Made by a program: the position numbers and the translations under genes. Below the pieces are notes generated by a model that was not told the origin of the DNA, did no database searches, and saw nothing but the letters and a program-made list of their open reading frames with translations. Of a stretch of DNA of 61,329 bases, positions 25,925 to 34,617 are shown in pieces (position 1 is the stretch's first letter; each line of letters starts with the position of its first letter). The DNA comes from Syntrophaceae bacterium UBA5619 (GTDB lineage: Bacteria; Desulfobacterota; Syntrophia; Syntrophales; UBA5619). Location of the stretch: NCBI GenBank assembly GCA_002424545.1, contig DIKL01000123.1, forward strand, positions 20,547 through 81,875, given 5' to 3'.

Positions 25925-28900
25925 ATGAGCCAGCCAACGCAAGAAATCTCAATGCCCTCGGGGGACTCCACATCGACCGCGGACCGGATCGCATTGGTCG
26001 CATTGGCCTACGCGCTGTTGGGCGCGGTCGGTCTCACGTTGGCTATCCCGCCGGGCTACGCCAGCCCGGTATTCCCGGCTTCCGGTCTGGCATTGGCTTG
26101 CGTGCTCTGGTTTGGCCGCCGAGTGCTCATCGGCGTCTGGCTGGGTTCGGCCTTGCTCAATCTTTCCCACGCCTGGCTCAACGGCACGTATGGTCCGACG
26201 ACCGCGATCGTGGCGCCTCTGATTGCCACAGGCGCCGCATTGCAGGCATGGGCCGGAAGCTGGTTGGTCAACCGCGGGATGGGACCGGCTTGGCGCGATC
26301 TGATTCGCGAGCAGGACTCTTTTCGCTTTCTCCTGTTGGGGGGAATCCTGGCCTGCGTGCTGTCGGCCGCGATCGGCGTGAGCGGATTGAGTTTTTTGGG
26401 CATCATCGAGCGCAACGAGGTTCTCTTTTCCTGGTGGACTTGGTATGTCGGCGATGCCATGGGCGTGCTGGTTTTTGCGCCGTTGACCTTCTGCATACTC
26501 AACCGGTCGGAAGGTCTGTGGGGTGAAAGGCGTCGACGAATCGTGACGCCCATGCTGCTGATCCTTTGCCTGGTGTGGACAGCATTTTACGGCACCACCC
26601 GCTGGGAGAGGCAGACGATGGACGGTCAGCTTCGCACCGACGCCGCATCCATCGCCAAGCGCATCGAAGACCGCCTGATCACGCAACGCGAAGTGCTCTC
26701 GTCATTGAAACGCTACATCGAGGCCACGCCGGGTTTCAGCTTCAAGCAGTTCGAGCTGTATACCCGCATTGCCCTGCAGGACAACCCCGACATTTCCGCG
26801 CTGAGCTTCAACGACATCGTCCCCGATCAAAAGAGATCGGTATTCGAACAGATGATGAGCACCCTGTCGCCGCTGGGTCCATTCCGGATCACCGAGCGAG
26901 ACAGCCTGCAACGCCTGGTTCCCGCCGCCAAAAGGCCCGAGTACGTCGCCATAAGCTACATCGTGCCCCTGGCGGAAAACCGGACGGCCGTCGGGTACGA
27001 CATCCATTCCGATCCGATTCGCCGCGAGGCCATCGAGCGCGCCAGGAAGACGGGAAGCATGGCCGTGACCGCGCCCATCCATTTGGTCCAAGATCAGAAA
27101 AAGCGGGTCAGCCTCCTGCAACTCCTCCCCGTCGAACACGTCTCTCTGCACGATGCCGGCGACGTTGAGGCCGATCTGATGGGTTTTGCCGTGGCGGTCC
27201 TTAAGATCGACCAGTTGATCGAAGTGGCCACCATGGGCCGAACGCCCATCGGATTGGCGTTTCAATTGACCGATACCCGGGCGCCCGAAGGGCTAAACCT
27301 GCTCTACCGCTTTGACCCCCGTGATCCCGCCCGGGTCCCTCCCATCCAGGCGGCCGACTGGAAAACCGGGATGCGCATGGGCGACCGCGATTGGGAGTTG
27401 TCGGTCTTCGTTACGAAAAGTTACCGGCAGAAACATAAGCAGTGGGCGGCCTGGGCCGTGGGGGTGGCGGGACTCATATTGGCCACGCTGTTGCAGATTC
27501 TGATGCTCGGCATGACCGGGCGATCCGCCGTGATCCTTCGCAAGAACGAACAGATCAACAGCCTGGCCAGGACGCTCGAACAGAAAGTCACCGACCGGAC
27601 GGCCCAGCTCTCGGAGGCAAACCGCGAGCTGACCCAGGAAATCATCGATCGCAGGGCCGCGGAAAAGGCGTTGCAGGAAGCAAAAGAGCGGGTGCTGCTT
27701 CTCCTCAATTCCACGGCCGAGGGGATCTATGGCATCGATCTCCAGGGCAACTGCACCTTTGTCAATCCATCAGGCCTCAGGATGCTGGGGTACGCGGAAG
27801 CGGAAGATCTGCTCGGCCGAAACATGCACGAATTGGTCCACCATTCGCGCCGGGACGGCGCCCCGTTCCCTGTTCAAGAATGCAGTGTCCACAACGCTTT
27901 ATGTGATCGCATGGGAGCGCACAGGGACGATGAAGTCTTCTGGCGGGCGGACGGCAGCGCCATCCCGGTGGAATACTGGTCCTATCCGCAGATCGTCAAC
28001 GGCGAGGTGACCGGCGCCGTGGTCGCGTTTGTGGACATTACGGAACGCAAGGAAGCCGAACAGGAAATCATCCGGGAAAAGGAGCTGGCGCAAGCCGCCA
28101 CGAAGGCCAAGAGCGAATTTCTGGCCAGCATGAGCCATGAGATTCGCACCCCCATGAATGCGATCATCGGAATGGCGGATCTCCTCGGGGAATCGCCGCT
28201 GAATCGGGAACAGCAAAAGTATGTCCGGATCTTCCGATCCGCCAGCGAAGACCTGCTGACCCTGATCAACGACATCCTCGACATCTCCAAAGTGGAATCC
28301 GGGCTGCTGCAATTGGATATCACGACGTTCGACCTCGGGGAACTCATGGAAAAAATCTGCGAGGTCATGGCCATCCGGTCTCACGGCAAGGGGCTGGAAC
28401 TGGCCTGCATGCTCGATCCCGGTCTTCCCTGTTCGCTCGCCGGAGATCCGCTGCGTCTCCGACAGATTCTCATCAACCTCATCGGCAATGCGATCAAATT
28501 TACGGAGAAGGGCGAGATCGTCGTCTCGGTAAAGGAAGTCCCTTCGGATGCCCCGCGGCAGGCCGGGGAAGAAGCCGGAAGCGTCCTGCTCCAGTTTTCC
28601 GTCCGTGACACCGGCATCGGCATCCCGGCGGACAAAGTGGATGCCATCTTCGATAAATTCACGCAGGCGGATTCGTCCATTACGAGAAAATACGGGGGAT
28701 CCGGTCTGGGGTTGACGATCTCCAAAAATCTGGTCACGCTCATGGGCGGACGAATCTGGGTGGAAAGCGAGGTCGGCAAGGGAGCGACCTTCCATTTCAC
28801 GGCTCCCTTCACCGTCCAGGAAACCGGCAGCCAGGAAGCCGCGATGCTGTGCCGGAACGTCGATCTCACCGGAACGAGGGTCCTCATCATCGACGACAAC

Positions 28901-29683
28901 GCCACCAATCGCCTCATCCTGCAAAGAATTCTCGGCGGTTGGGGCGCCATGTTGACCGAGGTGGACAGCGGCGCCGGCGGGATCGTCGCCCTGCGACAGC
29001 ATCAGGAAGCCGGAAAGCCCTTCGATCTGGTATTTCTGGACAACCGGATGCCCGAGATGAGCGGTTTTTCCGTTGCCGAGGCCATCCGCAAGGATCGCAA
29101 ACTGGCCGGGATGACCGTCGTGATGTTGACTTCAGAGGACCGAAGCGGTGACATCGCGCGGGCCAACGACCTCGGCCTGGCCGCCTACCTCGTCAAACCC
29201 GTCAAAAGGAGCGAGCTGTTGGAGGTCATCCAGTCCACCCTGGACCGGAAAGGGAGCATCTGCGAAATGCCGTCGGTTGCCGAGGAAACACCGGTGGAGC
29301 AGCATGACCTCCGCATTCTCCTCGTGGACGATTCGGCGGACAACCGCCTGCTGATCCAGGCGTACCTGAAAAAGACGCCGCATACCGTCGAGGAGGCCGA
29401 AAACGGGGAAATCGCCGTCGACAAATTCAAGAAAGGCGCCTACAATATTATCCTGATGGACATGCAGATGCCCGTTATGGACGGATACACGGCCACGCGC
29501 ACGATCCGGGCCTGGGAAATGGAACAGCGGCGCCCGGCGACACCCATCGTCGCGCTGACCGCCTACGCGCTGAAGGATGACGAGCGGAAAAGCATGGAGG
29601 CCGGCTGCACTGCCCACTTGACCAAGCCGATCAAGAAACAGGACCTTTTGTCCGCCCTGCAAAGGTTCGCAAGCGGAGGATGA
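25925..29683 (+). CDS. Hybrid sensor histidine kinase, MASE1-CHASE-PAS-HisKA-HATPase-REC-REC
   Basis: A 1252-residue membrane sensor. Residues about 20-235 form a MASE1 multi-pass domain (FPASGLALACVLWFG). Residues about 240-500 form a CHASE-like periplasmic domain (AKRIEDRLITQREVLSSLKR), closed by a membrane segment at about 505-530. A coiled coil precedes a PAS domain at about 588-705. HisKA carries His738 in SMSHEIRTPMN. The ATPase domain has NAIKF, DTGIGIP (about 894) and GGSGLGL (about 924). Two receivers follow with phosphoacceptors Asp1039 (FLDNRMPEMSG) and Asp1179 (LMDMQMPVMDG). The two receivers without an attached Hpt match the separate Hpt gene next door. The ligand of the CHASE domain is unknown. 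Confidence 0.93.
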   Translation: MSQPTQEISMPSGDSTSTADRIALVALAYALLGAVGLTLAIPPGYASPVFPASGLALACVLWFGRRVLIGVWLGSALLNLSHAWLNGTYGPTTAIVAPLIATGAALQAWAGSWLVNRGMGPAWRDLIREQDSFRFLLLGGILACVLSAAIGVSGLSFLGIIERNEVLFSWWTWYVGDAMGVLVFAPLTFCILNRSEGLWGERRRRIVTPMLLILCLVWTAFYGTTRWERQTMDGQLRTDAASIAKRIEDRLITQREVLSSLKRYIEATPGFSFKQFELYTRIALQDNPDISALSFNDIVPDQKRSVFEQMMSTLSPLGPFRITERDSLQRLVPAAKRPEYVAISYIVPLAENRTAVGYDIHSDPIRREAIERARKTGSMAVTAPIHLVQDQKKRVSLLQLLPVEHVSLHDAGDVEADLMGFAVAVLKIDQLIEVATMGRTPIGLAFQLTDTRAPEGLNLLYRFDPRDPARVPPIQAADWKTGMRMGDRDWELSVFVTKSYRQKHKQWAAWAVGVAGLILATLLQILMLGMTGRSAVILRKNEQINSLARTLEQKVTDRTAQLSEANRELTQEIIDRRAAEKALQEAKERVLLLLNSTAEGIYGIDLQGNCTFVNPSGLRMLGYAEAEDLLGRNMHELVHHSRRDGAPFPVQECSVHNALCDRMGAHRDDEVFWRADGSAIPVEYWSYPQIVNGEVTGAVVAFVDITERKEAEQEIIREKELAQAATKAKSEFLASMSHEIRTPMNAIIGMADLLGESPLNREQQKYVRIFRSASEDLLTLINDILDISKVESGLLQLDITTFDLGELMEKICEVMAIRSHGKGLELACMLDPGLPCSLAGDPLRLRQILINLIGNAIKFTEKGEIVVSVKEVPSDAPRQAGEEAGSVLLQFSVRDTGIGIPADKVDAIFDKFTQADSSITRKYGGSGLGLTISKNLVTLMGGRIWVESEVGKGATFHFTAPFTVQETGSQEAAMLCRNVDLTGTRVLIIDDNATNRLILQRILGGWGAMLTEVDSGAGGIVALRQHQEAGKPFDLVFLDNRMPEMSGFSVAEAIRKDRKLAGMTVVMLTSEDRSGDIARANDLGLAAYLVKPVKRSELLEVIQSTLDRKGSICEMPSVAEETPVEQHDLRILLVDDSADNRLLIQAYLKKTPHTVEEAENGEIAVDKFKKGAYNIILMDMQMPVMDGYTATRTIRAWEMEQRRPATPIVALTAYALKDDERKSMEAGCTAHLTKPIKKQDLLSALQRFASGG

Positions 29684-29704
29684 AACGCGCAAGCGGCGAC
29701 GCCG

Positions 29705-30919
29705 CTACATCACGTCCCGCCAAGCGAAGCCCTGCTTTCCGGAGTGGTTGTTGACGTCGACGGTGATCCCCAGATTATTAAAATTATACTTGATCGCCTC
29801 ATCGACCCAGAAAATCGAGTCGCTGTTGATCTTGAGCGTTTTCCCCCAGAGCAGCCCATAGAGCGTGGTGCCGCCTTTCATCTCGATCGCCGCATTCGGC
29901 GCATAGATCAAACCGGAGAACCCGCCGTTGTTCATAAGGTAGATTGACGTGCACGCACTGTTTCCGTAAAGACTGAAATCCGTTGCCTTCCCCGTATATT
30001 GAATCGTGGCGGTGTTGTTGGTGGTGGCATTGCCGGCGAGCCAGATGTTGACGGGACCCTTGGTCGTGTCGATTCTCAGAACGGCATTGCTGTTAATCGA
30101 CAGTTGCGTGAAATAGAAATTGGATCCACCCGGCTTCCCGGTCAGGGTCACGGTCACTGCGCCGGACGTATTGATGGCATTTCCGGTAAAGCCCGTACCC
30201 TGGGTCGCATTATCGTTGGACGCCGCATAGGCGGAAAATTTTGGATACAGGAGCCCGCCCGGTGTAAGGACGCCCAGAGGATCGGGGTCCTGGTTGGCGC
30301 CGTTCACAACCGTGCCATCCACAAAGGCACCCGAACCGAGAACCACGCTGGTATTGGACATAACTTCCGCATCATGGGTTGAATCGCTGATATTGGTAGG
30401 CTTTGCGCTCGCCCACATGGGGTCCTGCGAGTCATAGCTGTAGACCTTGGAATTGGGTTTCAGGTCGAGGAGTCCGGCGGTGGTCAGACCACCCGACGGT
30501 ATGCCGGATTTACGGGAAAAATATATCTCTATCTTTCTGGAGGCCGATCCGGAGCGGCCCGTCATGGAGAACATGTAGCGATTGATCCCCAAACACTTCA
30601 GGAGAACGGAAGAATCGAAGGAAAAATCGGACGGCACCGAGGTCGACACCGCCGGCACCGTAACCTGGTCGCCCGGATTGGCGGGCCACGATGCCACCGC
30701 ACCGCCGCCGATCTTGGCGATGATCCACTGCGTTCCCGCCTCGGCGTCGTAAAAGGCCTTGGCGCTCTCCCGGTAGTTGCCGGCGATCCTCATGTCCGTG
30801 TTCGTGCTCATAATCGCCGTCGATCCGAGCAGGACGAGAACGGCGATCACCAACAGCGCCACAACGAGGACCATCCCCCGCTCATCGACGATCTTTTTTC
30901 CCGTGTGATTCCATTTCAT
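29705..30919 (-). CDS. PilX-type minor pilin with long C-terminal domain
   Basis: A 404-residue protein with a PilX N-terminal domain: ERGMVLVVALLVIAVLVLLG, then the conserved RIAGNYRESAKAFYDAEAG. It lacks the Glu5 of ordinary prepilins, as GspK and PilX do, which suits a tip position. The remaining 280 residues are Gly/Asn/Thr-rich beta structure with a C-terminal piece (GFSGLIYAPNAAIEMKGG, LYGLLWGKTLKI) resembling DUF7305-like domains. This could be an adhesive or tip domain. It ends the four-gene minor pilin operon and converges with the kinase gene 21 bases away. Confidence 0.85.
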   Translation of the reverse strand: MKWNHTGKKIVDERGMVLVVALLVIAVLVLLGSTAIMSTNTDMRIAGNYRESAKAFYDAEAGTQWIIAKIGGGAVASWPANPGDQVTVPAVSTSVPSDFSFDSSVLLKCLGINRYMFSMTGRSGSASRKIEIYFSRKSGIPSGGLTTAGLLDLKPNSKVYSYDSQDPMWASAKPTNISDSTHDAEVMSNTSVVLGSGAFVDGTVVNGANQDPDPLGVLTPGGLLYPKFSAYAASNDNATQGTGFTGNAINTSGAVTVTLTGKPGGSNFYFTQLSINSNAVLRIDTTKGPVNIWLAGNATTNNTATIQYTGKATDFSLYGNSACTSIYLMNNGGFSGLIYAPNAAIEMKGGTTLYGLLWGKTLKINSDSIFWVDEAIKYNFNNLGITVDVNNHSGKQGFAWRDVM

Positions 30920-30933
30920 AAAACACCATCAAA

Positions 30934-31593
30934 TTAAGAGTGGTTTCGCAGCGTCACAGAGGACGTCAGCGTATAGGTCCGGTAACCTCCATTGGCGGCA
31001 TAGGTGGGATCGGGTTTTGCCGTCCTCGCTCGGATGCTCACTTTGATCATGCGAATGTCGGTCAAGAGTGGTGGTGGTGAGCCGTCGACCTTATAGTAGG
31101 CAAAAGCGAGCTCTTCGATGTTTTCGGCAAACGGCTGTGCGCCGCCGCCCGTATTTCTCGTAATCCGATAATTTGCGCTGTCGAAGGCATAGGTCACGTT
31201 TTCGTTGGGATCCGTGGTCACTTTGTTTGACGAATCCAGGTTCGCCGTGAAGGCCAGAGAGGTAGCCGTCGCGGCCGTGATGCCGGCATTGGAGTCATTG
31301 TTCGGATCATAACCGGCCATCGTAATCTCCCGGGTCATCACATCCATCGTCGTCCTTGCGATCTGCTGCATCTCCGCGATCTGTTCCTGACTGGTGAAAT
31401 GCTTGTTCTGCATGGTGAATACGGTATAAATCGCACCGAGGACGATCATCCCGATGGCCAGGGAGATCAGCAGTTCGAGCAGCGTAAATCCGCCGATTCG
31501 TCCATGTCGCGTGAAGTTTGTCGGGGAAAATCTCGTTTTCCGCCGCCGTCCATGACCGGATGTTCTCATCTCGTCCGTCCGGAATAATATCAT
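30934..31593 (-). CDS. PilW-type minor pilin
   Basis: A 219-residue prepilin with a basic leader, cleavage before FTLLELLISLAIGM (Glu5 present) and a long N-terminal helix. A globular domain follows (MQQIARTTMDVMTREITMAGYDPN, a classic PilW stretch). The start could be ATG 31593 or 31569; neither has a good ribosome site. The leader is unusually long and Arg-rich. It lies between the PilV- and PilX-type genes. Confidence 0.85.
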   Translation of the reverse strand: MILFRTDEMRTSGHGRRRKTRFSPTNFTRHGRIGGFTLLELLISLAIGMIVLGAIYTVFTMQNKHFTSQEQIAEMQQIARTTMDVMTREITMAGYDPNNDSNAGITAATATSLAFTANLDSSNKVTTDPNENVTYAFDSANYRITRNTGGGAQPFAENIEELAFAYYKVDGSPPPLLTDIRMIKVSIRARTAKPDPTYAANGGYRTYTLTSSVTLRNHS

Positions 31594-31612
31594 TGCAATC
31601 GTTACACTTTCT

Positions 31613-32083
31613 CTAACTTGGGTTTGAAAGGATGGTATGGAGCGCCACGTTGTGGGCTTTTCCATTCCAGCTCCAGCTCACGGTCACCGTAATCTTCTTC
31701 ATCTTGCCCGTGTCATTATCGGGTGACGTTGTCCCGACGGCCCCTACCTTCCACTGCCGTGTATAAGGGGTTCCCACGGAGTCCGTGTGACTGCCGACCG
31801 AGAGCGCCGCGTCCGTCGTGTACCCGGTCGCACCCGCGTTCTTCAGCACTTCCATCTTTTCCTTGGCCAGTGTTGTCGCCGTGGTCACCATCTTGCTCAG
31901 GTCGTTTCCCTTGATCACCGACACGGTCACGGAAGCCAGCCCGACAAGGGCAACCATGAGCAGGAAAATCGCGATCAGGACCTCGATCAGCGTGAAACCC
32001 TTTCCATTTTCTGCAGGGGGCGTCTTTGTTCCCGTCCCCGCGCCTCTGCCCGCCATCGAATCCTCCGAATTACAGTATGTCAT
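31613..32083 (-). CDS. PilV-type minor pilin
   Basis: A 156-residue prepilin: leader ending GKG, processed before FTLIEVLIAIFLLMVAL with Glu5, then MVTTATTLAKEKMEVLKN typical of PilV. The ATG at 32083 overlaps the FimT stop by ATGA; an internal ATG at 32056 is possible. Minor pilins of this set prime pilus assembly and may carry adhesins. Confidence 0.87.
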   Translation of the reverse strand: MTYCNSEDSMAGRGAGTGTKTPPAENGKGFTLIEVLIAIFLLMVALVGLASVTVSVIKGNDLSKMVTTATTLAKEKMEVLKNAGATGYTTDAALSVGSHTDSVGTPYTRQWKVGAVGTTSPDNDTGKMKKITVTVSWSWNGKAHNVALHTILSNPS

Positions 32084-32535
32084 TCGATTTTTACACGACC
32101 GGTAATCGCCACCACTACCTTCTTCGATTTTCCGGTCTTCGAACTGGTCAAGGTCACGGTAGTACCCGAGGCTGTCCCCCTGGGATAAAAGACGGGATTC
32201 GCCGTGACATTGGGGATGGTCACATCGTAATAGTCGGTCTGAATATTGCGGACCTCCGTCATTTCACCACTGTCGGTCGATCCGTTGTCATTGTCGTCAT
32301 CCAAAATGGTATATTGAGTTCCGCTGAAAGTCACGCTGAAACGATTGTTCTGAGTCACCGCCTTCTGTCTCGCCGCCATCAGATCCGACATCACCATCCG
32401 CGCGGCGCCGCTGAGCCGCCGCTCCGCCATGTAGTTCGTGAAATTCGGGGCGGCGATGGCCGATACGATGCCGATGATCGCGATCACGATCATCAGCTCG
32501 ATCAGCGTAAAACCTGCTTTATTCAATCTTTTCAT
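32080..32535 (-). CDS. FimT/GspH-type minor pilin
   Basis: A 151-residue pseudopilin: MKRLNKAG leader, then FTLIELMIVIAIIGIVSAIAAPNF, with GspH/FimT features (AARMVMSDLMAARQKAVTQN). The ATG at 32535 gives the short basic leader expected; farther in-frame sequence is not leader-like. It is the first gene of the FimT-PilV-PilW-PilX operon. No PilE or PilY1 homologue follows. Confidence 0.88.
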   Translation of the reverse strand: MKRLNKAGFTLIELMIVIAIIGIVSAIAAPNFTNYMAERRLSGAARMVMSDLMAARQKAVTQNNRFSVTFSGTQYTILDDDNDNGSTDSGEMTEVRNIQTDYYDVTIPNVTANPVFYPRGTASGTTVTLTSSKTGKSKKVVVAITGRVKIE

Positions 32536-32676
32536 AAACAAACCGGCTCCATGGGCATCATAGTCGGTCTTTCCATGCAATGTCAACCCAAAACAGGACG
32601 AGGGTGGAACGGGCTTTGCGCGTTCCCGACGATCGGATTCACATTCGGATGACGGGGAGCGGATGACCCGCCCTTT

Positions 32677-33453
32677 TCAGAAGCCGTTTGAGAAGAAAAT
32701 GGACATCAGGTGATCCCCGTAGAAGAGGTAAACGACCGCCGCCACGCAGAGGAAGGGCCCGAACGGGACCGCATATTTCAAGTCCTTCCCCTTGAACAGG
32801 ATGAACAACAGCCCGACGAGCGCTCCGAGAAACGAACTGACCAGCAGGATGAAAAGAAGCGATTTCCAGCCCAGGAAGGCCCCGAGCATAGCCAGCAGGT
32901 TGACGTCCCCTCCCCCCATCCCCTCCCTGCCGGTCAGCGCTTCGTAATAAACGGCCACGAAGTACAGGACGGCGGCGCCGATCATGGTCCCGAGAAAGGC
33001 GTCGAGGACCGTCAGCCCCGTGAACAGGACGGCCAGCGCCGCGAAGACCGGTATCCCGACCAGCGTCAGGACATGCGGAATGATCTGATGGTCGAGGTCG
33101 ATGAAGCTGATGACGATCAATAAGCAGACAAACGCGAAAGCGGCCGCAAAAGCGGGCGTCAGGCCGAATTTTCGAAAGAGGAGCCAGGCCATGACCGCGG
33201 TCAGCAGTTCGACCAGCGGATAGCGGACGGAGATTCTTTCCCGGCAGTCCCGGCATTTTCCGCGAAGCAGCAGAAAACCGACGATCGGTATGTTGTCGTA
33301 AAACCGGATCGGGTGGCCGCACCGGGGGCAGCGGGAGGGGGGCGACACGATCGAAAGCCCCTCCGGGATGCGGGCGATGCAGACGTTGAGGAAACTTCCC
33401 ACCGCGGCGCCCGCCAGCGTGAAGAGGACCGTCAGCCAGATCGTCGGGAACAT
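32677..33453 (-). CDS. pilD: Prepilin peptidase/N-methyltransferase
   Basis: A 258-residue polytopic membrane aspartyl protease: GSFLNVCIARIPEGLSIV, a zinc-type CPRC ... CRDC pair in the first cytoplasmic loop, catalytic Asp in FIDLDHQIIP and the second in GMGGGDVNLLAMLGAFLGW. It cleaves and N-methylates prepilins such as the four encoded just downstream. About eight membrane segments are visible. Length is normal. Confidence 0.95.
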   Translation of the reverse strand: MFPTIWLTVLFTLAGAAVGSFLNVCIARIPEGLSIVSPPSRCPRCGHPIRFYDNIPIVGFLLLRGKCRDCRERISVRYPLVELLTAVMAWLLFRKFGLTPAFAAAFAFVCLLIVISFIDLDHQIIPHVLTLVGIPVFAALAVLFTGLTVLDAFLGTMIGAAVLYFVAVYYEALTGREGMGGGDVNLLAMLGAFLGWKSLLFILLVSSFLGALVGLLFILFKGKDLKYAVPFGPFLCVAAVVYLFYGDHLMSIFFSNGF

Positions 33454-33484
33454 GCCGGTTCACCTTGCGGGCGGGCCGTCGGCC

Positions 33485-33940
33485 TCAGCCGTCCTTTCGC
33501 CCCCAGTCGTAGGGGATGTCGTTCTCGTGGGGATGGACCCGGAATTCGTCCGGCTCGCGGTAATCGTACTTGTCGGTCGGGGTGTTCACGACGATCGCCT
33601 CTTCCTCGGAGATGCACTTGAAGCCGTGGAAGACGAACGGCGGGATGTGGACGAGGATCGGGTTGTGAATCCCGGCGACAAACTCATTGACCTCTCCGTG
33701 GGTGGGCGACCCTTCGCGACTGTCATACAGAACGATCTTCATCATCCCCCGGACGACCGCCATGTTGTCGGACTGCCGCTTGTGATAGTGCCAGCCCTTG
33801 ACCACCCCCGGATAGGCGGTCGTCATGTACACTTGGCCGAATTTCTCGAACATCTCGTCATCGGCGCGCAGGATCTCCATCAGGCGTCCCCGCTCGTCCG
33901 CGATCACCTTCAGTTTCTTGATCATCACCCCATTGATCAT
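33485..33940 (-). CDS. RmlC-like cupin, dTDP-4-dehydrorhamnose 3,5-epimerase-related
   Basis: A 151-residue cupin with RmlC-type strands: MIKKLKVIADERGRLMEILR, TTAYPGVVKGWHYHKRQSDN, MKIVLYDSREGSP and PPFVFHGFKCIS, containing His residues at active-site positions. It is shorter than RmlC (about 180), and a related sugar epimerase or isomerase activity is as likely. GGAGAGAG about 4 bases before the ATG at 33940 supports the start. It is probably linked to envelope polysaccharide, but no other rml genes are near. Confidence 0.75.
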   Translation of the reverse strand: MINGVMIKKLKVIADERGRLMEILRADDEMFEKFGQVYMTTAYPGVVKGWHYHKRQSDNMAVVRGMMKIVLYDSREGSPTHGEVNEFVAGIHNPILVHIPPFVFHGFKCISEEEAIVVNTPTDKYDYREPDEFRVHPHENDIPYDWGRKDG

Positions 33941-34202
33941 TTCTCTCTCCTCGATTCCTTTGAACAACGACCCGCTGCAAAGAACCCGCCTCAACCATGA
34001 ACGGCAACGGGGGGCAATCACCCCTTGATTATTGAGGCCGTTTTGTGCGATCCTGAGCTGGCGGGAACGGCTTGCAACCTGTGCCGGAAAATTCGCCCGC
34101 GCACCGGACATGATTCCGGAACGGCGCCCGCGGGTGGACCATCCATAGCACATTTCCAAAACGGATCGCAACGCAAAACCGAAGCGGGGGATTGCAGAAG
34201 CC

Positions 34203-34511
34203 ATGACCCATGAAGAACTCCTGATCCAGCTTGAGGAGCTCGCGGAGCGGCTCAATATCCGGATCCGCACGGAATCCCCGAAGAAAGAGGACCCGTCCGC
34301 GTTCGGCGGCTTTTGTCGGGTCAACGACCAGTATCGGGTCATCCTCCATTCCAGGGCATCCTTCGGCAGGAAAATAGAGATCTTGACGGACGCGGTGAGG
34401 CATTTTGATCTCGACGACATCTACATGCGTCCCGCGCTGAGGGAGTATCTGAAGAAGGGAATGGATTCCACGGAAAGCGAGCCGCCCCAAAGCAGGCCCC
34501 GGGGTCGATAA
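34203..34511 (+). CDS. Conserved-looking small protein, 102 residues
   Basis: The N-terminal helix (MTHEELLIQLEELAERLNI) is followed by a beta section (FGGFCRVNDQYRVILHSRAS) and another helix (KIEILTDAVRHFDLDDIYMRPALREYL). The pattern matches small hypothetical proteins I recall from Deltaproteobacteria; the function is unknown. The ribosome site before ATG 34203 is weak (GCAGAAG). The 262 bases upstream contain no other gene. It precedes ribD by about 107 bases. Confidence 0.65.
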   Translation: MTHEELLIQLEELAERLNIRIRTESPKKEDPSAFGGFCRVNDQYRVILHSRASFGRKIEILTDAVRHFDLDDIYMRPALREYLKKGMDSTESEPPQSRPRGR

Positions 34512-34617
34512 ACCCTCCGGAAGCGAAGATCCCCGGGATCGATGGCGAGAGCAGAAACGTTTACATTCGCCCCGGCCGTGCCGTAGAAAGACGAGCGGCA
34601 GTTTGGAGAAGCAGATC

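Noticed and set aside
34512..34617. Possible FMN riboswitch ahead of ribD
   Set aside because: The conserved RFN segments cannot be found in these 106 bases.
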